Below are positions 8,667 through 16,615 of a stretch of 64,000 bases of DNA, in pieces. The notes under the pieces were generated by a model. That model was given only the letters and a program-made list of their open reading frames with translations. It had not been told where the DNA came from and ran no database searches. The translations under genes and the position numbers were made by a program. Within the stretch, counting starts at the first letter, position 1. Each line of letters starts with the position of its first letter. This stretch comes from Alphaproteobacteria bacterium UBA7691 (GTDB lineage Bacteria; Pseudomonadota; Alphaproteobacteria; Ferrovibrionales; Ferrovibrionaceae), in the NCBI GenBank assembly GCA_002482765.1, contig DLGP01000071.1, positions 87,077 to 151,076 on the forward strand. The letters run 5' to 3'.

Positions 8667-9038
8667 ATGCCGCTTCACGTCATTCGCCTGGAACTTGCGC
8701 GCGAGAAGGACTTTCCCCAGGGCAGCAGCGAACATGGCTATGAGTTTGTTGCACCGCTGGATGCGACCGGGCAGTTCGATGCCGACGAATGGAAAAGCCA
8801 GCGCAAATTCTGCACCGTGCGGCGTTTCTGGCCTGGTCAGGAAGATGAAACCGGGCATCTGATTCATGGGCGCGGCGGGCGCTGGGCGTTTTCCTATGAT
8901 CCCACCACCGATGCCGATGACGAACCGATTTTCCGCTTTGACCGCCATGTCATGCGCCTGGGCGAATATGTCTCGATCACCGAGCATGATGGCCGCCAGC
9001 ATACTTTCCGCATTGTCGGCCTGCGCCTCGCCGCCTGA
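8667..9038 (+). CDS. Small conserved-looking protein of unknown function
   Basis: This 123-residue soluble protein belongs to no family I recognise. It begins MPLHVIRLELAREKDFPQGS, has a GHLIHGRGGRWAFSYDP stretch in the middle, ends in short beta-rich segments (YVSITEHDGRQHTFRIVGLRL), and has no membrane segment. The ATG at 8667 is chosen because GGAG lies a few bases upstream and the in-frame extension lacks one. It lies between two usp genes, 36 bases before the second, downstream of a weak Fnr-like site. A link to low-oxygen stress is suggested by position only. Confidence 0.75.
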   Translation: MPLHVIRLELAREKDFPQGSSEHGYEFVAPLDATGQFDADEWKSQRKFCTVRRFWPGQEDETGHLIHGRGGRWAFSYDPTTDADDEPIFRFDRHVMRLGEYVSITEHDGRQHTFRIVGLRLAA

Positions 9039-9074
9039 TTCAGCGTAATCAAAATTCAACAGGAGAAACGTATC

Positions 9075-9908
9075 ATGGGTTTCAAGGATATCCTGGTTCA
9101 TGTTGATGCCACGCCGGCAAGCCAGGCGCGGCTGGATTTTGCCGCACATTTTGCCAAAGAGCATGAAGCGCATCTGGTCGCGTTGCATGTTGAGGGCGCG
9201 CCCTATGTGCCAGCCGATATCATGGCCACCGGCATGGCAGCTTCAGTGCTGCAATGGCAGCGCGAATTGCGGCGCCATCGCGAGGCCGAGGCCGGCGGCA
9301 AGGTTGAAGCGGCGCGGCAGCGCCATGGCATCGAAATTGAATGGCGTGCCATTGAAGGCGATGTTGATGACACGCTGGCGCTGCATGGCCGTTATGTTGA
9401 TCTGGTGATTATCGGCCCCGGCAGCGACCCGCTCGATCTGGAGCAGCCGGAAATGCCGTCGCCGGGCCATGTGGTGATCGCCACCGGCCGCCCGGTGCTG
9501 GTGCTGCCCAAGGATTACAAGGCGAAAAGTTTTGGCCAGCGTATCCTGCTGGGCTGGAAATCCACGCCGGAAGCGGCCCGCGCGGTGCATGATGCTCTGC
9601 CGCTGCTGGCAAAGGCACGCACTGTCACCGTCACCGAGGTTAATCCCGATCTGGCCGGCGCTCGCCGTATTGCCGGTGGCGACATTGCCAAATATCTGGC
9701 GCGCCATGGTGTTACCGTCACCGTCTCGCCGGTGGTGGCGCCCGATATGGATGCCGGCAGCCTGCTATTGGCACGGGCGGCGGATATCGAGGCCGATCTG
9801 ATCGTGATGGGGGCCTATGGCCATTCGCGGCTGCGTGAGGCCGTGCTGGGCGGCGCCACGCGCTATATCCTGGATCATCTCGACATACCGGTGCTGATGG
9901 CGAGCTGA
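9075..9908 (+). CDS. Universal stress protein, tandem UspA domains
   Basis: This 277-residue tandem UspA protein is paralogous to the one at 7711-8547. It starts MGFKDILVHVDATPASQARLD, and the second domain carries VMGAYGHSRLREAVLGGAT followed by YILDHLDIPVLMAS. AGGAG lies 9 bases before the ATG. It is probably co-transcribed with the small gene at 8667-9038. The C-terminal halves of the two paralogues are nearly identical around the nucleotide-binding loop, which points to an old duplication. Confidence 0.92.
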   Translation: MGFKDILVHVDATPASQARLDFAAHFAKEHEAHLVALHVEGAPYVPADIMATGMAASVLQWQRELRRHREAEAGGKVEAARQRHGIEIEWRAIEGDVDDTLALHGRYVDLVIIGPGSDPLDLEQPEMPSPGHVVIATGRPVLVLPKDYKAKSFGQRILLGWKSTPEAARAVHDALPLLAKARTVTVTEVNPDLAGARRIAGGDIAKYLARHGVTVTVSPVVAPDMDAGSLLLARAADIEADLIVMGAYGHSRLREAVLGGATRYILDHLDIPVLMAS

Positions 9909-9910
9909 GC

Positions 9911-9945
9911 TAGAGCACGCTGCGATTAGATTGACGCGTGCTCTA
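9911..9945. repeat. Palindromic hairpin TAGAGCACGC / GCGTGCTCTA, likely shared terminator
   Basis: A perfect 10-bp inverted repeat (9911-9920 with 9936-9945, loop of 15) lies between the convergent usp and GAF-PAS genes and includes the TAG stop of the latter. AGAGCA/TGCTCT palindromes are familiar small intergenic elements of alphaproteobacteria. There is no clear U-tract, so termination is a guess. Confidence 0.55.
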
Positions 9946-11025
9946 CAACTCGCGCCGCAGTGCCGGCAAGGTCAGGCTGGCGATGGTGCAATTGTCGATC
10001 AGGTCTGGCCGTAAAGTCATGCGGCTGGGCAAACTGATGCTGCGGCCCGCACCATCAGGCCACACCTGCACCGCCATTACCCTGTCCACCCGGCATTGCC
10101 CGGCTTCGCCGCCCTGGTGTGATAGCGGCAGCAACAGCCGCTGGGTGCGGCTGGTGCCGCCATCATCCCATTTGAACGTGCTTTCGGAATAGACCGGCTG
10201 TGCGCTGTCAAAAACGCTGCGATACAGGCTGAGCAGATAGCTGCAATAATCGCCGCTCATAATGTCTTCCACCGTGTAGCCGATCAGGTCACGGCCCAGG
10301 CGGGCACGGATTTCACTGCCGGCGGCGCTATAGCGCACCCGGAACGGGCTGGCTTCGATATCCACCAGCAGCAGGTTGGGCAAAAGCGGGCGCGGCAAAT
10401 CCAGCGGCGAGATATCATCCACCAGGGGCATCTGGCGGGATGACCGTTTGGCCGACCAATAGAGCGCCGCTTCCATCAACAATGGCTGGTCGGTAAAGGG
10501 CAGGCTGGGGGTGAGCAAGGCGCGCTGGGCGGCGCTGCCGCCCTGATAGCGCAAGGTGCTGCCGATCAGTGCGGTCAGGCCATGCAGGGCTGAGATATCG
10601 CGCTCGCTCCAGGGCCGTGGCGCCACGCATTGCTCGCAGCATAATACAGCCGCCGGCCGGCCATAGGCATCCAGGATCAGGATATCAAGCAGGGCATGGA
10701 TGTCGTTGGGGATGAAATATTCGTCGATGAAACAAACTGTCGCCGGATGATTGCGGGCGTTTTCGGCAGCCACGATGCCGTCATTCACCAATGTATCGAG
10801 ATACTCGGCATGGTGTTCGCGCCCGATCGTGGCGCCGCGCTCAAAGCCGGGTTTGCGCCGATCATACATATACTGGCAGACGATGCTGCCATTGGCCTCG
10901 AAATACCAGATGCTGGCGCGGCTGGCCCGGGTTGCCTCAATGGCATCGCGGCAAACGCTCTCAAACAATTCCTGAAGTCCGGCAAGATTGACGGCGCGTC
11001 TTGCCGCCTCGCGACTACGCTGCAT
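9943..11025 (-). CDS. GAF-PAS domain sensory protein
   Basis: This 360-residue protein has an N-terminal GAF-like domain (about residues 15-160, with SIWYFEANGSIVCQYMYDRR and a cysteine pair in AVLCCEQC). A C-terminal PAS-like domain (about 205-330, RVRYSAAGSEIRARLGRDLIG and Y-T-V-E-D-I) resembles the PAS_5 group of alphaproteobacterial regulators. No output domain (kinase, GGDEF or HTH) is seen, so it may act through a partner. The ATG at 11025 is preferred because GGTGGAG precedes it; a TTG at 11037 is in frame. It stands alone downstream of dadA after a 128-base gap. Confidence 0.72.
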   Translation of the reverse strand: MQRSREAARRAVNLAGLQELFESVCRDAIEATRASRASIWYFEANGSIVCQYMYDRRKPGFERGATIGREHHAEYLDTLVNDGIVAAENARNHPATVCFIDEYFIPNDIHALLDILILDAYGRPAAVLCCEQCVAPRPWSERDISALHGLTALIGSTLRYQGGSAAQRALLTPSLPFTDQPLLMEAALYWSAKRSSRQMPLVDDISPLDLPRPLLPNLLLVDIEASPFRVRYSAAGSEIRARLGRDLIGYTVEDIMSGDYCSYLLSLYRSVFDSAQPVYSESTFKWDDGGTSRTQRLLLPLSHQGGEAGQCRVDRVMAVQVWPDGAGRSISLPSRMTLRPDLIDNCTIASLTLPALRREL

Positions 11026-11153
11026 GAACTCCACCAAACCCTGCCTTTCGCTTCGATCAGCAGAAGCTAGGTGGCAGGCTGGGCATATTCAAATGAATTA
11101 GCGGTTATATCTATCCGTATACCACCTGTGGCATATGGCGATTAAACCACTGA

Positions 11154-12404
11154 TTAGTAACGTGCCAGGCCGAGATCACTGGTATCGATGGCCGGGCTGT
11201 GGCCGGAGATGATATCGGCCAGCACCTGGCCCGAGCCGGCCGCCATGGTCCAGCCCAATGTGCCATGCCCGGTATTGAGGAACAGGTTGGCATAGGGTGT
11301 GGCGCCAATGATCGGCGTGCCATCTGGCGTCATCGGCCGCAGCCCGGTCCAATAACTGGCGCGGGCAAGATCGCCGCCGCGTGGAAACAGGTCGGAGACA
11401 ACAAAATCCAGCGGCCGGCGACGGGCCGGATAGAGTGTCAGGTCATAGCCGCCCAGTTCCGCCGTGCCGCCCACCCGGATACGGTCGCCCAGCCGGGTCA
11501 CCGCCACTTTGTAGGTTTCGTCCATCACGGTGGATTCGGGGGCGCCGGCAACATCCACAATCGGCACGGTGATGGAATAGCCCTTCACCGGATAGACCGG
11601 CAGGCGCAGGCCGAGCGGCGCGGCCAATATGGGGGAATAACTGCCCAGCGCCAGCAGGTAGGCATCGGCATGGTGCATTTCACCATTCACCAGCACGCCG
11701 CTGATGCGGCTGCCATCACGCAGGATCGCCTCGATGCGGCTGTTGAAACGGAAATCGACGCCGAGGGCGCCGGCCTGTTCCGCCAGCGCATTGGTGAATT
11801 TGAAACAATCGCCGGTCTCGTCGCCAGGCAGGCGCAGGCCGCCGAGGAATTTCTCCGCCACCCCGGCCAGGGCCGGCTCGGCGGCGATGCAGCCGGCGCG
11901 GTCGAGCAATTCATAGCCGACGCCGAAATCATCCAGCACCTTCATGTCGGCGGCGGCGCCATCAAGCTGCTGCTGCTTGCGGAACAGTTGCAGCGTCCCC
12001 TGCATGCGCTGGTCATAATGCAGCCCGGTTGTTTGGCGCAATTCGCCCAGGCAGTCGCGGCTATACTCGGCCAGGCGCAGCATGCGGCCCTTGTTCAGCG
12101 CATAGCGCCGGTCGCTGCAATTGGCCAGCAATTGCAGGCCCCAGCGGATCATCTCCGGGCTGATGCGGTGGCGCAGCACCAGTGGCCGGTAGGTCATCGC
12201 CAGCCATTTCACGGCTTTCCACAACAGGCCGGGCGAGGCCCAGGGCGCGGAATAGCCGGGCGAAACCTCGCCGGCATTGGCGAAGCTGGTTTCCAATGCC
12301 GGGCCGGCCTGGCGATCGAGCACGGTCACTTCGTGGCCGGCGCGGGCCAGGTAATAGGCGCTTGTGGTGCCGATCACGCCGCTGCCCAGAACCAGAATTT
12401 TCAT
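11154..12404 (-). CDS. dadA: D-amino acid dehydrogenase (DadA-type FAD oxidoreductase)
   Basis: This 416-residue FAD-dependent amine oxidoreductase begins with the dinucleotide-binding motif [20 protein letters not shown] (residues 5-24) and an acidic residue after VTVLDR. The GYS and [16 protein letters not shown] stretches and the C-terminal [17 protein letters not shown] are typical of DadA-like enzymes, which oxidise D-amino acids to keto acids and pass electrons to the respiratory chain. The ATG at 12404 has GAAAGGAAG upstream; longer in-frame extensions would run into the divergent iclR gene. DadA homologues also act on other secondary amines, so the substrate is open. Confidence 0.88.
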   Translation of the reverse strand: MKILVLGSGVIGTTSAYYLARAGHEVTVLDRQAGPALETSFANAGEVSPGYSAPWASPGLLWKAVKWLAMTYRPLVLRHRISPEMIRWGLQLLANCSDRRYALNKGRMLRLAEYSRDCLGELRQTTGLHYDQRMQGTLQLFRKQQQLDGAAADMKVLDDFGVGYELLDRAGCIAAEPALAGVAEKFLGGLRLPGDETGDCFKFTNALAEQAGALGVDFRFNSRIEAILRDGSRISGVLVNGEMHHADAYLLALGSYSPILAAPLGLRLPVYPVKGYSITVPIVDVAGAPESTVMDETYKVAVTRLGDRIRVGGTAELGGYDLTLYPARRRPLDFVVSDLFPRGGDLARASYWTGLRPMTPDGTPIIGATPYANLFLNTGHGTLGWTMAAGSGQVLADIISGHSPAIDTSDLGLARY

Positions 12405-12430
12405 GCCGCCGCTTCCTTTCAACAAACAAC

Positions 12431-12455
12431 GCCGAAAGCTTTTACAATTTTCGGC
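12431..12455. promoter_or_regulatory. Inverted repeat GCCGAAA-N11-TTTCGGC in the dadA/iclR promoter region
   Basis: A perfect 7-bp inverted repeat lies 26 bases upstream of the dadA ATG in the 144-base divergent region with iclR. It could be an operator for either gene. A second dyad, GGTCCA-N16-TGGACC, lies at 12466-12493. No protein is assigned. Confidence 0.35.
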
Positions 12456-12548
12456 CAATGCCAAAGGTCCAGGCTTTCCCAAGCGGTTGGACCAGGCAGG
12501 TTGGAATAGGATAGGCTTGCCGGCAACAGCCGGCAATATGAGTAGCCT

Positions 12549-13319
12549 GTGAACGCCATCGATAACACCGACAAGGATTTTATCCATTCGCTGGCCAAGG
12601 GCCTGGCGGTTTTGCGTGTCTTCAGCCGCGAAAACCCGGCACTGACCCTGAGCGAAGTGGCGCGGGAGACACAACTGACCCGCGCCGGTGCGCGCCGTGT
12701 GCTGCGCACGCTGGAGGCGCTGGGTTATGTCGCCTGCGATGGCCGCCGGTTCAGCCTCACGCCGCGTATTCTTGAACTCGGCTATTCCTATGTCAGTTCG
12801 CGGCATTGGCTCGGCATCGCCAGGCCCTATCTACAGGATTTGCGCGACCAGATTGGCGAACATGTTTCGGTGGCGGTGCTGGATGGCACCGATGTGGTTT
12901 ATGTGGCGCAATACCCGATTGACCGCGTGGTTTCGGTGCGGCTGGAAATCGGCATGCGTCGGCCGGCTTATTGCACCGCCATGGGCCGCGTGCTGCTGGC
13001 GCAATTGCCGCCCGACGCGGCGCGACTGCGGCTGGAACAGAGCGATCTGCGTAAACTGAACAGCCGTACCGAAACCGATATTGATCTGCTGCTGGCGGAA
13101 ATCGCCAAGGCCGGCACGGCGGGCCATGCCGTGATCGACCAGGAAATCGAGGATGGCCTGATCGCGGTGGCCGTGCCACTGGCTGACCGCGATGGCGGCA
13201 TCCTGGCCGCGATCAATGTATGCGGCCATGCCAGCCAGGTGAGCTTGCAGCATTTGCAGCAGGTTTGCCTACCGGCGATGCGCGTTGCTGCCGCGCGTAT
13301 TGCTCAGGCCCTGCCATAG
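12549..13319 (+). CDS. IclR-family regulator, PcaR/PobR-like
   Basis: This 256-residue protein has an N-terminal winged helix-turn-helix (about residues 8-65, with [30 protein letters not shown]) and a C-terminal effector-binding IclR domain. The arrangement [19 protein letters not shown] resembles PcaR/PcaU/PobR regulators of beta-ketoadipate and aromatic acid catabolism. It starts at GTG. It lies just upstream of maleylacetate reductase and hydroxyquinol dioxygenase genes, whose promoter has two GTTCG-N5-CGAAC sites, so it is the likely regulator of that small operon. Confidence 0.88.
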   Translation: MNAIDNTDKDFIHSLAKGLAVLRVFSRENPALTLSEVARETQLTRAGARRVLRTLEALGYVACDGRRFSLTPRILELGYSYVSSRHWLGIARPYLQDLRDQIGEHVSVAVLDGTDVVYVAQYPIDRVVSVRLEIGMRRPAYCTAMGRVLLAQLPPDAARLRLEQSDLRKLNSRTETDIDLLLAEIAKAGTAGHAVIDQEIEDGLIAVAVPLADRDGGILAAINVCGHASQVSLQHLQQVCLPAMRVAAARIAQALP

Positions 13320-13328
13320 CGCTAGGCT

Positions 13329-13343
13329 GTTCGCATAACGAAT
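13329..13343. promoter_or_regulatory. Operator half of a tandem pair: GTTCG-N5-CGAAT
   Basis: GTTCGCATAACGAAT is a 15-base dyad with one mismatch to GTTCG-N5-CGAAC. It is centred 19 bases from the perfect copy at 13348-13362, nearly two helical turns away, so both would face the same side of DNA. Binding by the IclR protein encoded at 12549-13319 is inferred from position. Confidence 0.6.
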
Positions 13344-13347
13344 ATGT

Positions 13348-13362
13348 GTTCGATATGCGAAC
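13348..13362. promoter_or_regulatory. Operator GTTCG-N5-CGAAC upstream of maleylacetate reductase
   Basis: GTTCGATATGCGAAC is a perfect 5-5-5 palindrome, 13 bases before the maleylacetate reductase ATG at 13376. An in-frame ATG at 13355 falls inside the palindrome, which argues against that codon as the start. Together with 13329-13343 it forms a tandem operator. Confidence 0.65.
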
Positions 13363-13375
13363 AAATGGGGCGGAT

Positions 13376-14437
13376 ATGCTGTTGAATTTCACCTACGACC
13401 AGCTACCCGGCCGGGTGGTTTTTGGCCCGGGCAAGCTGGATCAGCTTGGGGCGGAAGTGCAGCGGCTGGGCGCCGAGCGCGCTCTGGTGTTGTGTACCCC
13501 GGAACAGGTGGGGCAGGCCGAGGCGGCGGCGGCGCAGCTGGGCAGCCGCTGTGCCGGGCTGTTTCCAGGCGCAGTGATGCATGTGCCGGTGGAAGTGGCC
13601 CGCGCAGCCCGCGACGAAGCCCGCCGGCTGGGTGCCGATTGTGCGGTGGCGATCGGCGGCGGCTCCACCATCGGCCTGGGCAAGGCCATCGCGCTGGAAT
13701 CCGGCCTGCCGATCATTGCCGTGCCCACCACCTATGCCGGATCGGAAATGACACCGATCTATGGCCTGACCGAAGCCGGCATCAAAAAGACCGGCCGCGA
13801 TGCCCGCGTGCTGCCGCGTGTTGTGATCTATGATCCGCTGCTCACACTGAGCCTGCCAGGACGCATCGGCGGCCCCAGCGGCATCAATGCGATTGCGCAT
13901 TGTGTTGAGGCGCTCTATGCCCAGGATGCCAATCCGATCATCTCGCTGCTGGCCGAAGATGGCATTCGTGCATTGGCCGGCAGTCTGCCGCAGGTGATGC
14001 GGCAGCCGGATGATGTGGCGGCGCGCAGCCAGGCCCTATATGGCGCCTGGCTGGCGGGTGCGTCACTCGGCGCCGTTGGCATGGCCTTGCACCATAAGCT
14101 GTGCCACACGCTGGGCGGCAGCTTCAATCTGCCGCATGCCGAAACCCATACCATCCTGCTGCCGCATGCGGCGGCTTATAACAATGCGGCCGCGCCCGAG
14201 GCGATGGCGCGGGTGGCCCGCGCCCTGGGATGTGATCATGCGGCCCAGGGCCTCTATGATCTTGCCGCCAGCATCGGCGCGCCGTTGGCGCTGAAGCATA
14301 TCGGCATGCCGGAAACTGGCCTGGATCATGCTGCCGAGCTGGCAGTGCAGAATCCTTATTACAATCCCTGTCCGGTAACACGCGAGGGTGTGCGGCTTTT
14401 GCTCGACAATGCCTATCATGGCCGCCGGCCAGCCTAA
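13376..14437 (+). CDS. Maleylacetate reductase
   Basis: This 353-residue enzyme of the iron-type alcohol dehydrogenase superfamily reduces maleylacetate to 3-oxoadipate with NAD(P)H. It begins MLLNFTYDQLPGRVVFGPGK, close to known maleylacetate reductases. The nucleotide-binding part contains AIGGGSTIGLGKAIAL and PTTYAGSEMTPIYGLTE, and the metal-site region shows HKLCHTLGGSFNLPHAETHT. The next gene makes the substrate (hydroxyquinol cleavage gives maleylacetate), which strongly supports the assignment. The start is set by family alignment and by the operator just upstream. Confidence 0.93.
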   Translation: MLLNFTYDQLPGRVVFGPGKLDQLGAEVQRLGAERALVLCTPEQVGQAEAAAAQLGSRCAGLFPGAVMHVPVEVARAARDEARRLGADCAVAIGGGSTIGLGKAIALESGLPIIAVPTTYAGSEMTPIYGLTEAGIKKTGRDARVLPRVVIYDPLLTLSLPGRIGGPSGINAIAHCVEALYAQDANPIISLLAEDGIRALAGSLPQVMRQPDDVAARSQALYGAWLAGASLGAVGMALHHKLCHTLGGSFNLPHAETHTILLPHAAAYNNAAAPEAMARVARALGCDHAAQGLYDLAASIGAPLALKHIGMPETGLDHAAELAVQNPYYNPCPVTREGVRLLLDNAYHGRRPA

Positions 14438-14459
14438 ACCAAGCGGGAGTGAAACAGAC

Positions 14460-15323
14460 ATGCGTAATCTGAGCGAAGACAATCTCACCGAAGCCGTGCT
14501 GGCCAAGCTGGAAGGTGCCAGCGATGCGCGGTTCAAATTTGTCATGACCGCGCTGATCCGGCATCTGCATGATTTTGTGCGTGAGGTGGCATTGACCGAA
14601 GCGGAATGGAAAACCGCCATCGACTTCCTCACCGCCACCGGCCATACCTGCGACGACAAGCGCCAGGAATTCATCCTGCTTTCCGATACGCTGGGCGTTT
14701 CCATGCTGGTGGATGCGATCAACCATCGCATGCCGGCCGGCACCACGGAAACCACCGTGCTGGGGCCGTTCCATGTTGCCGGCGCGCCGGAATTGCCTTT
14801 GGGCAGCGATATTGCCGTGGGCCATCCTGGTATCGCCACCTATTGCCATGGCCGCATTAGCGATGCGAACGGCAAGCCGCTGGCGGGTGTGCAACTGGAT
14901 GTGTGGCAGACCGATCACGAAGGCTTCTACGATGTGCAGCGGCCCGAACAGGGCCTGATGCGCTTACGCGGGCGTTTTCGCAGCGATGCCGATGGCCGCT
15001 ACCTTTTCCGCACCATCAAGCCGGTTTCCTATCCGATCCCAACCGATGGCCCGGTGGGCAAAATGCTGCTGCTGATGGGGCGGCACCCTTATCGCCCGGC
15101 ACATATCCATTTCATTCTCAGCGCACCGGGCTACCAGCCGGTGGTGACGCATCTGTTCGCCGAGGGCGATACGTATCTTGATTCCGATGCCGTGTTCGGT
15201 GTGAAGAATTCGCTGGTGGTGGATTTTGTCGAACAGGCGGCGGGCAGCCTGGCGCCGGATGGCAGCCGGCCCGATCAAGCCTTCTGCGTCGTGCAATACG
15301 ATTTCGGTTTGCTGGAGGCCTGA
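14460..15323 (+). CDS. Hydroxyquinol 1,2-dioxygenase (intradiol)
   Basis: This 287-residue intradiol ring-cleavage dioxygenase uses non-haem Fe(III). It has an N-terminal dioxygenase_N helical domain (about residues 22-95) and a catalytic beta domain. The expected iron ligands are all present: Y157 in GFYDV, Y191 in VSYPIP, and H215 and H217 in RPAHIHF. Adjacency to maleylacetate reductase favours hydroxyquinol (1,2,4-trihydroxybenzene) rather than catechol. GGGAG lies about 10 bases before the ATG. It is co-transcribed with the genes on either side. Confidence 0.93.
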   Translation: MRNLSEDNLTEAVLAKLEGASDARFKFVMTALIRHLHDFVREVALTEAEWKTAIDFLTATGHTCDDKRQEFILLSDTLGVSMLVDAINHRMPAGTTETTVLGPFHVAGAPELPLGSDIAVGHPGIATYCHGRISDANGKPLAGVQLDVWQTDHEGFYDVQRPEQGLMRLRGRFRSDADGRYLFRTIKPVSYPIPTDGPVGKMLLLMGRHPYRPAHIHFILSAPGYQPVVTHLFAEGDTYLDSDAVFGVKNSLVVDFVEQAAGSLAPDGSRPDQAFCVVQYDFGLLEA

Positions 15324-15326
15324 GCC

Positions 15327-15629
15327 ATGCTGTTTTGTTTTCACAATATCGATCAGCCCGATGCCGCCGCTTTGCGGCAACAATGGCGCCCGGCGCATAA
15401 GGAATACCTTGCCCGCGTGGCCGGCCAGATCGCCTTTGCCGGGCCGCTGCTGGCCGATGATGGCGTGACCATGCAGGGCAGCCTGCTGGTGATCGACTTT
15501 CCGGATCGCGCCGCCGCCGAAGCCTGGCTGCGTGATGAACCGTTCACGCGCAACGGCGTCTATGCCAGCATTTCGATCCGCGCTTATCAGAATCTGTGGC
15601 CGCAACGCACAGGATTTGTGGCGTCCTAG
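15327..15629 (+). CDS. YciI-family protein
   Basis: This 100-residue protein has the YCII fold (MLFCFHNIDQPDAAALRQQW, conserved H24 in RPAHKEYL, GPLLADDG, then DRAAAEAWLRDEPF and the NG..ASISIR ending). The family includes small dehalogenase- or isomerase-like enzymes often attached to aromatic degradation operons. It starts 3 bases after the dioxygenase stop, so it is translationally coupled and probably acts on a ring-cleavage intermediate. That role is inferred. Confidence 0.85.
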   Translation: MLFCFHNIDQPDAAALRQQWRPAHKEYLARVAGQIAFAGPLLADDGVTMQGSLLVIDFPDRAAAEAWLRDEPFTRNGVYASISIRAYQNLWPQRTGFVAS

Positions 15630-15651
15630 GCGACAGCAGATTTTGTTGCGC

Positions 15652-15680
15652 TTGACGGGTTTCATGGGATTGACTAGCCT
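15652..15680 (+). promoter_or_regulatory. Sigma70-type promoter of the iclR2-npdG-cofDC operon, probably leaderless
   Basis: TTGACG (15652-15657), a 17-base spacer and TAGCCT (15675-15680) form a plausible promoter. The -10 ends only 5 bases before the ATG at 15686, so transcription would start at or next to the A of the start codon, giving a leaderless mRNA. Confidence 0.55.
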
Positions 15681-15692
15681 CAACCATGAAAC
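15659..15692. promoter_or_regulatory. Inverted repeat GTTTCATGG-N16-CCATGAAAC over the iclR2 promoter and start codon
   Basis: A perfect 9-bp inverted repeat with one arm between -35 and -10 and the other over the ATG of the IclR gene at 15686. Its placement suggests an operator for repression. It is distinct from the GTTCC-type site just downstream. Confidence 0.5.
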
Positions 15693-16585
15693 AAAAACAC
15701 CGTTCCTATATACGGAACACCACTAAAGCCGCGCCGAAACAAGCGGTGGCCGGCAAGGCGGCGCCAGTAGTGAAAAAGGCGGCGGCAAAGCCGGCCGCGC
15801 GGCCGCCGGTGGAGCGCAATGCCAACCAGTCGGTATCGCGGGCGCTGGCGATCCTTGATCTGCTGGCCGGCAATCAGGCCGATATGGGCGTGCGCGATAT
15901 CGCCCGCCGCCTCGGCCTGGCTGCCAGCATTGCCCAACGCCTGATCCGCACCCTGGCCGAAGCCGGCTATGTTGAGCAATCAGCAGAAACTCAGCGCTAT
16001 CGCATTGGCTTCATGGCCTATCGTATCGGCCAGGTTTATGTTGCCGCCAATGACCTGCTCAATCTTGCGCTTTCCGAGATGCGGCAGCTTTCCGATCGCC
16101 ATGGCCTCAACGCTTTCCTGGGCGTGTTGCGTGATGACCGCGTGGTCTATCTGGCGGCAACGCAGAGTAACGGCCCGATCACCATCCGCAACCTGCCAGG
16201 TTCAACCACACATCTGCACACCACGGCCTTGGGCAAGGCATTGCTATTTGATCTGTCGGAAGCCGAGATACTGCAACGGCTCGGCAAGCCGCCCTATGCG
16301 CGGCTGACCCGCCACAGCATCACCACACAGCAGGAATTCCTGGCCAATCTGGCGGCGGCCCGCAGCCAGGGACATGCGCTTTGTGATGAAGAGAATCTCG
16401 ACAATGTGTATGCCTTCGGCGCGCCGATCCGCGATAGCAGCGGGCAATGCGTGGCGGCGATGAGTGCCGCCTTGCCGCGTAATCTGGTTGATCCGGCCAA
16501 ACTGCCGGGCCAGATCGAATTGATGACCCAGGCGACAAGACGGATTTCGCAGAAGCTGGGCGCCCCGGCCTGGGCCTTGAAGTGA
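15686..16585 (+). CDS. IclR-family regulator (second in window)
   Basis: This 299-residue regulator has a Lys/Ala-rich N-terminal tail of about 45 residues, then a winged helix-turn-helix (NQSVSRALAILDLLAGNQADMGVRDIARRLGLAASIAQRLIRTL region) and a C-terminal IclR ligand domain with LHTTALGKALLFDLSEAEI and GAPIRDSSGQCVAAMSAALP. It is closely related to the IclR proteins at 30954 and 35221. All three carry a GTTCC-N7-GGAAC-type site 13-16 bases after the start codon. It heads the npdG-cofD-cofC operon and probably controls F420 supply. The tail could be partly untranslated if a GTG near 15809 were used. Confidence 0.9.
   Translation: MKQKHRSYIRNTTKAAPKQAVAGKAAPVVKKAAAKPAARPPVERNANQSVSRALAILDLLAGNQADMGVRDIARRLGLAASIAQRLIRTLAEAGYVEQSAETQRYRIGFMAYRIGQVYVAANDLLNLALSEMRQLSDRHGLNAFLGVLRDDRVVYLAATQSNGPITIRNLPGSTTHLHTTALGKALLFDLSEAEILQRLGKPPYARLTRHSITTQQEFLANLAAARSQGHALCDEENLDNVYAFGAPIRDSSGQCVAAMSAALPRNLVDPAKLPGQIELMTQATRRISQKLGAPAWALK
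15702..15718. promoter_or_regulatory. IclR-type operator GTTCC-N7-GGAAC inside the iclR2 5' coding region
   Basis: GTTCCTATATACGGAAC is a perfect 5-7-5 dyad. The same pattern recurs at 20149-20165 (perfect) and at 30967-30983 and 35237-35253 (one mismatch each). It probably binds one or more of the related IclR proteins. Confidence 0.7.
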
Positions 16586-16615
16586 TGATGTTCAAACAGC
16601 AGTGAACGAGGATGC

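Noticed and set aside
11199..12509. A 436-codon plus-strand frame opposite dadA
   Set aside because: Composition typical of antisense frames, no motifs, and dadA on the other strand is unambiguous.
13355..13375. Earlier ATG for maleylacetate reductase
   Set aside because: The ATG lies inside the perfect GTTCG-N5-CGAAC palindrome, and the family N-terminus aligns with the ATG at 13376.
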